Of a stretch of DNA of 64,000 nt, positions 60,628-64,000 are shown piece after piece. Numbering within the stretch: position 1 is the first letter of the stretch; every line of letters starts with the position of its first letter. Source of the stretch: Calothrix sp. PCC 7103 (lineage in GTDB: Bacteria > Cyanobacteriota > Cyanobacteriia > Cyanobacteriales > Nostocaceae); NCBI RefSeq assembly GCF_000331305.1, contig NZ_KB217481.1:156765-220764 (forward strand), written 5' to 3'. Under the pieces are notes generated by a model. It had not been told where the DNA came from. It saw nothing but the letters and a program-made list of their open reading frames with translations, and searched no databases. Both the position numbers and the translations under genes were made by a program.

Positions 60628-60847
60628 ATGGCACCTTCAGCTTCGCGCACTCATTATCTAATATTATCAAAACTCAAAGCATAAGGCGCCTTCAAAAACG
60701 AACAATATTTTCACCCTACGGGTTCAACAGTTTGCCGATCTGTTTCCGTCCCCACAACTGTTTCACGGGCTAATATGGCAAGATGCCACGTCCACTAATT
60801 TTGTATATATACGAATACCACACGCAGTGGACGGTAAGAACGTGGTC
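60628..60847. other. Gap holding a Rep-type stem-loop
   Basis: No gene evident. The only clear structure is the stem-loop at 60789-60833. The short reading frame at 60783-60965 crosses it and the insertion-sequence end, so it is not accepted as a gene. Confidence 0.4.
60789..60833. repeat. Rep-linked stem-loop, copy 6, next to the intron end
   Basis: CGTCCACT (60789-60796) and AGTGGACG (60826-60833), with loop TTTTGTATATATACGAATACC. The arms are identical to those of copy 1 at 23681, 37 kb away. On the minus strand it directly follows the end of the group II intron. Confidence 0.75.
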
Positions 60848-60867
60848 GGGTAGGTTAGGGGTATCGC

Positions 60868-60878
60868 TACCCCCTTCC
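60868..60878. repeat. Target-site duplication, left copy
   Basis: TACCCCCTTCC at 60868-60878 is repeated exactly at 62231-62241, flanking the insertion sequence. An 11-bp duplication suits the IS4 family. Confidence 0.85.
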
Positions 60879-62230
60879 CTTTCAAGGGTAGGTATTTTAC
60901 TTTGTGGCGCCTATGGCGGTAAAATACCTATCACTGAGATGTCCGCAGGAATATGCAGGGTATAGGCAATCTGTCAGGGTGCAGGAGTTAATAATGCAGA
61001 TAGGAAAAAACGAGGAATTAAGGGAATGGACAAGAAAAGTCATTGAAAAAATGCCCAATTTGACAAAGCCTCAAGCGGTTGTTTTGGCAATGTGGAGTTT
61101 TGGAATAGTAATGACCCAATCAAGTGGACTAACAACAGTTGCTGCATTTTTAGCAAAACTATTGGGTAAAAAGGAAAATACCTTACGTCAACAACTGCGG
61201 GAATGGTATTGGGATGCAGAAGATAAAACTAAAACTGGACGAGCATCGTTAGATGTTACATCCTGTTTTATTCCTTTACTGGTTTGGATTTTAAGTCTTT
61301 GGCCTGAAGGGGAAAAACGTCTAGCTTTGGCAGCAGATGCATCAACTTTAAGTGATAGGTTTACTGTGTTAGCAATTAGTATCGTATACAGAGGTTGTGG
61401 AATTCCGATTGCATGGAAAATAGTAGAAGCAACCAAACCTGGTAGTTGGAAACCATATTGGCAACAGTTGTTCAGCCATATAAGTGGCGCCATTCCAGAA
61501 GATTGGTTTGTTATTGTTACCGCAGACAGAGGACTCTACGCTGATTGGATGTATGAACAAATTCAATCGGCTGGCTGGCATCCGTTTTTGAGAATAAATC
61601 AGATTGGACTATTTAAGAAACAAGGAGAACATTTATGGCAGTCTTTGAATACACTGGTTCCAAAACTTGGTCAATCATGTTCGTGCAAGGTTACTTGTTT
61701 TAAAACCAATTCAATCGAGTGTACGTTGCTAGCTCGTTACGATGAGGGATATACAGACCCTTGGTTGATTGTCACTGACCTTCATCCAGAAACTGCTGAT
61801 GCTTGCTGGTATAGTATGCGCTCTTGGATTGAGTGTCTATTTAAGGACAGTAAGAGAGGTGGTTTTTGTTGGCATCAAACTAAAATTATTAACCCATCAC
61901 GTGCTGAAAGACAATGGTTAGCAATAGCGATTGCGACTTTATGGCAAATTTGTGTTGGTGGTGCCTGTGATGCTAACTTGCCAGTCAGCGGCTTCGATGA
62001 ATTACCAGAAAACCATGTTGCAAGACGCAATTCCAAAGGCAATCTACCCCATCGTTGCTTAAGTTGCTTTCGGCGAGGATATATAACAATAAAAGCTGCC
62101 ATACTTAATCGTCTTCCATTACCTCTAGGTGGTTTTTTCCCGCTCACCTTGGCCTTCCTTACTTCCAAGGCTCGATGTTTTCCAAAATACCCTCTCTACT
62201 GCCTGAATTGTAAATACCTACCCTTGAAAG
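60879..62230 (+). mobile_element. IS4-family insertion sequence
   Basis: A 1352-bp element with terminal inverted repeats CTTTCAAGGGTAGG (left) and CCTACCCTTGAAAG (right, exact complement) and 11-bp target duplication outside. One gene on the plus strand. It sits in domain VI of a group II intron. A subterminal inverted repeat, GGTATTTTAC (60891-60900) and GTAAAATACC (60919-60928), lies between the left end and the transposase start and can form a hairpin in incoming transcripts. Confidence 0.9.
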
Positions 62231-62295
62231 TACCCCCTTCCCCCCTCAGAACCGGACGTGCGCCTCGCAACGCATCCGGCTCAAGCAAGTCATAA
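60994..62295 (+). CDS. IS4-family DDE transposase
   Basis: 433 residues from ATG 60994, preceded by GGAG eight bases upstream; a GTG at 60904 is unlikely because it lies in the leader hairpin. The DDE residues are in LAADAS, TADRGL and WIECLF, and the IS4 signature Y-(2)-R-(3)-E-(6)-K is present in YSMRSWIECLFKDSK. The frame has no stop inside the element: it runs 22 codons past the right end (62230), into the intron's domain V, before stopping. So the native C-terminus depends on the insertion site, or this copy has lost its stop. Confidence 0.9.
   Translation: MQIGKNEELREWTRKVIEKMPNLTKPQAVVLAMWSFGIVMTQSSGLTTVAAFLAKLLGKKENTLRQQLREWYWDAEDKTKTGRASLDVTSCFIPLLVWILSLWPEGEKRLALAADASTLSDRFTVLAISIVYRGCGIPIAWKIVEATKPGSWKPYWQQLFSHISGAIPEDWFVIVTADRGLYADWMYEQIQSAGWHPFLRINQIGLFKKQGEHLWQSLNTLVPKLGQSCSCKVTCFKTNSIECTLLARYDEGYTDPWLIVTDLHPETADACWYSMRSWIECLFKDSKRGGFCWHQTKIINPSRAERQWLAIAIATLWQICVGGACDANLPVSGFDELPENHVARRNSKGNLPHRCLSCFRRGYITIKAAILNRLPLPLGGFFPLTLAFLTSKARCFPKYPLYCLNCKYLPLKVPPSPLRTGRAPRNASGSSKS
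62231..62241. repeat. Target-site duplication, right copy
   Basis: TACCCCCTTCC, identical to 60868-60878. Confidence 0.85.
62249..62282 (-). ncRNA. Group II intron domain V
   Basis: 34 nt, the exact family length. On the minus strand the arms are GAGCCGGATGCG and CACGTCCGGTTC; the AGC triad is positions 2-4, and the AC bulge precedes the 3' arm. It follows the reverse-transcriptase stop by 7 bases. Confidence 0.85.
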
Positions 62296-63963
62296 ACTAC
62301 TCACTGTTCCAGAGTGAATTTGCTGATGGCAGTACAAATGAACAAGTTGTAGGTTGCCGTAATTATCCCCACCACCTTGGCTTTTTGGCTTTTTATGATG
62401 AAGATGTAATTCTTCACCATTAAACAAGGATTCCCCACATATGGGACAAACATATTTTTGCCTATGGGCTATCTTTTGTTTGCTTTTAATGAGTTCGGAT
62501 TTGGCTTTAGCCTCCTCGCGTTGTTTCCAGTAATCCCTGAGTTTGGGGTCATCAGGTGATGATTTTCCCTTAACTAAGACATGTCTCTCAATTTTGAACC
62601 AAGCGAATTTTAACATATAGGCTCCGGTATTTTTACTACCAAAAACCCACTTATCGTTAGGTCTATCAAGATTCAGTCTTCCCCAATATTTAGCCTTACG
62701 CCATTTATCGGACTTATTACGATGGGTATGTTTTATGAACCTTTTTTGCTTTTCATACGACCAATGGTCGAGGGAATTAAAAATTTCCGAGGATACACCA
62801 ACTCGAAAATAGTTTGCTTCTCCCCTAATAATAGGGTTGAGCTTCTTAATAACTGCGTCAATTGGCTTACCTTTACAGTTGCGCCATTCTGTACGCAGTT
62901 TATTGCGAATGTTTGACACGGATTTCTTACTTGGTTTAATTAGCAGTTTTAGCTCAGTTTTACTGGTTAAATTTTTATAGTGTCTGATGTTAAATCCGAG
63001 AAAGTCAAATCCTTCGCTTAGATGCACTATTTTTGTTTTTTCATCAGACAGGTTAAGTCCCCTTGGCTTCATCCAATCGCTCAGGATTTTCACTGCATTT
63101 TCTGCATCTTCTTTAGACTCACAAAACACCACAAAATCATCTGCAAATCTCACCAATGCCCTTGACGCTCTGAGTTCTCCCTCCTTATTATATTTAATAC
63201 CAAGGGCTGATTCCATACCGTGCAATGCTATATTAGCTAACAAAGGACTGACAACAGACCCTTGAGGAGTACCAGCATTTGTAGGATGCCATGAACCCCC
63301 CTCCATGTATCCTGCTTTGAGCCATTGTTTAATTAATTCACGAGCGGGAAAGCCCGTTAAAAGCTCTAACAGAAAATCATGAGAAATGTTGTCAAAGCAC
63401 CCCCGGATATCAGCATCTACAACCCATTTCTTCCGTTTATTTGGTCGAGCTAAGTTATATATACTAGCAATTGCATCATGGGGGCTGCGCCCAGGTCGGA
63501 AGCCATAACTAGACCGCTCAAAAGTAGCTTCCCATTCGGGTTCTAAGGCATTTTTAACCATTGCCTGTATGGCACGGTCATGTATTACTTGAATTCCTAG
63601 TGGACGTTTCTTACCATTAGCTTTTGGAATGTAAACTCTTCGTGCAGGTAATGATTGCCAAGGAGTATAGTTAGCGATTTTATCAACTAATTTCCCCCTA
63701 GCAGCAGCAGTTTTTACTACCACTTTATCTATACCTGGTGTATATTTCCCTCGATTATGCTGCGTCACTTTTCTAACGCTAACTAGGCGATTTGAGTAGC
63801 TACGTAACATTAATTTCTGGAGCGAGCGAACCTTTTTAAGGTTGCCCTCAGCTTTGGCTCATTTGATTCGCTGTCTCAAATTCTTAACAATCCGATTAGC
63901 TTTGCGCCAATTGACACAATTCCAGTCAGTTTGTCCTTTGGTTCCGTTTACAGTTGCCTGCAT
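62290..63963 (-). pseudogene. ltrA: Group II intron reverse transcriptase/maturase, interrupted by an early stop
   Basis: A full frame from ATG 63963 would give about 557 residues, but codon 35 is TGA (63861-63859), after VNWRKANRIVKNLRQRIK. A later ATG (63810) opens 506 residues. The rest is complete: reverse transcriptase domain with the catalytic FADD, maturase/X region, and an HNH endonuclease with CPICGESL and HLHHKKPK. The usual start (NWRKANR-like) is typical of cyanobacterial intron proteins. The truncated protein lacks part of RT motif 0 and is probably poorly active. Suppression or a sequencing error are alternatives. Confidence 0.8.
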
Positions 63964-64000
63964 CTAACTTGCACCTCGGTTTAAAATTATTACATCGGTC

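Larger units (their letters stand above)
41..61491. repeat. Dispersed GGCGCC palindrome (HIP1-like)
   Basis: GGCGCC occurs about every 250-300 bases across most of the window; I count at least 20 copies in the first 6.2 kb, where base composition predicts well under one. It falls inside genes and between them. Inside genes it is mostly read as Gly-Ala (GGC GCC) or as Trp/Arg-Arg, and this leaves visible GA and WR/RR dipeptides in unrelated proteins. It is sparse in the AT-rich leader at 29.4-30.1 kb and in the repeat block at 24.4-26.2 kb, and I see none in the group II intron (62.24-64.0 kb). Cyanobacterial genomes are known for the HIP1 palindrome GCGATCGC; this looks like a different hexamer in the same role. 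The span given is first to last copy seen. Confidence 0.85.
60848..64000 (-). mobile_element. Group II intron, split by an IS and cut by the window edge
   Basis: Domain V is intact (62249-62282, 34 nt, starting GAGCCGG and ending CCGGTTC with the AGC triad), and the reverse transcriptase gene precedes it. Domain VI begins after domain V and, once the insertion sequence is removed, rebuilds as GGGGTA-GCGA-TACCCC followed by TAACCTACCC (60848-60867 plus 62231-62245). The 3' end near 60848 is approximate. The 5' end lies beyond 64000. The sequence lacks GGCGCC, so it is a later arrival than the host DNA. Confidence 0.75.

Noticed and set aside
60783-60965. 60-residue plus-strand frame
   Set aside because: It spans the stem-loop, the target duplication and the IS end, so it cannot be an ancestral gene.
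1-64000. tRNA or rRNA genes
   Set aside because: I looked for tRNA-like cloverleaf ends and rRNA conserved segments and found none that I could support.

Overview
The window is a 64 kb, AT-rich (roughly 35-38 % G+C by eye) stretch of what looks like a large conjugative plasmid from a cyanobacterium, probably a filamentous one. The pointers are two plasmid replication proteins of the cyanobacterial CyRepA1 type (Toprim-like DUF3854 region followed by a helicase), a Ycf46-like AAA+ ATPase, a cyanobacterial-style group II intron, and an extremely over-represented 6-bp palindrome, GGCGCC, which behaves like a variant of the cyanobacterial HIP1 repeat. The assignment to cyanobacteria rests on family knowledge; no chromosomal marker or tRNA is present.

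Layout. (1) Positions 1-18,850 are a nearly unbroken array of minus-strand genes: a DarB-like DNA methyltransferase running off the left edge, a pentapeptide-repeat protein, a plasmid copy of the DNA polymerase III sliding clamp (dnaN), a RuvC-like Holliday-junction nuclease, many small tightly packed or overlapping genes of unknown function, an actin-like ParM/ribbon-helix-helix partition pair, a membrane-linked P-loop ATPase with a four-helix membrane partner, and a zinc-ribbon/HTH protein. (2) Positions 18,850-27,400 hold the first replication module: a small DNA-binding protein, four long inverted repeats (TTTATTCGGTGTAA arms), the first CyRepA1 gene, a series of stem-loops with different arms but a similar AT-rich loop, and about 1.7 kb of non-coding repeats that may be an origin or centromere. 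(3) Positions 27,400-48,650 carry a LuxR-type regulator, divergent from a type IV secretion operon (VirB2-, B3-, B4-, B5-, B6-, B8-, B10- and VirD4-like, with a transglycosylase-like protein) that ends in a strong terminator at 48,614. (4) Positions 48,800-60,600 contain a Crp-type regulator, a second CyRepA1 gene flanked by two probable distant paralogues, a MobV-type relaxase fused to a primase-like region, topoisomerase I and an unknown protein. (5) Positions 60,850-64,000 are a decayed group II intron (reverse transcriptase with an early stop codon) whose domain VI is split by an IS4-family insertion sequence with an 11-bp target duplication.

How it fits together: relaxase, coupling protein and type IV secretion system would give self-transmission; ParM/ParR and the iteron-like repeats would give stable inheritance; the plasmid brings its own clamp, topoisomerase, resolvase and two replicases. 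The most unusual signals are non-coding: the two dispersed inverted-repeat families tied to the replication and mobilisation genes, the GGCGCC repeat with its secondary use as terminator stems, a pseudoknot-like intergenic element at 15,420, and the repeat-dense block at 24.4-26.2 kb.
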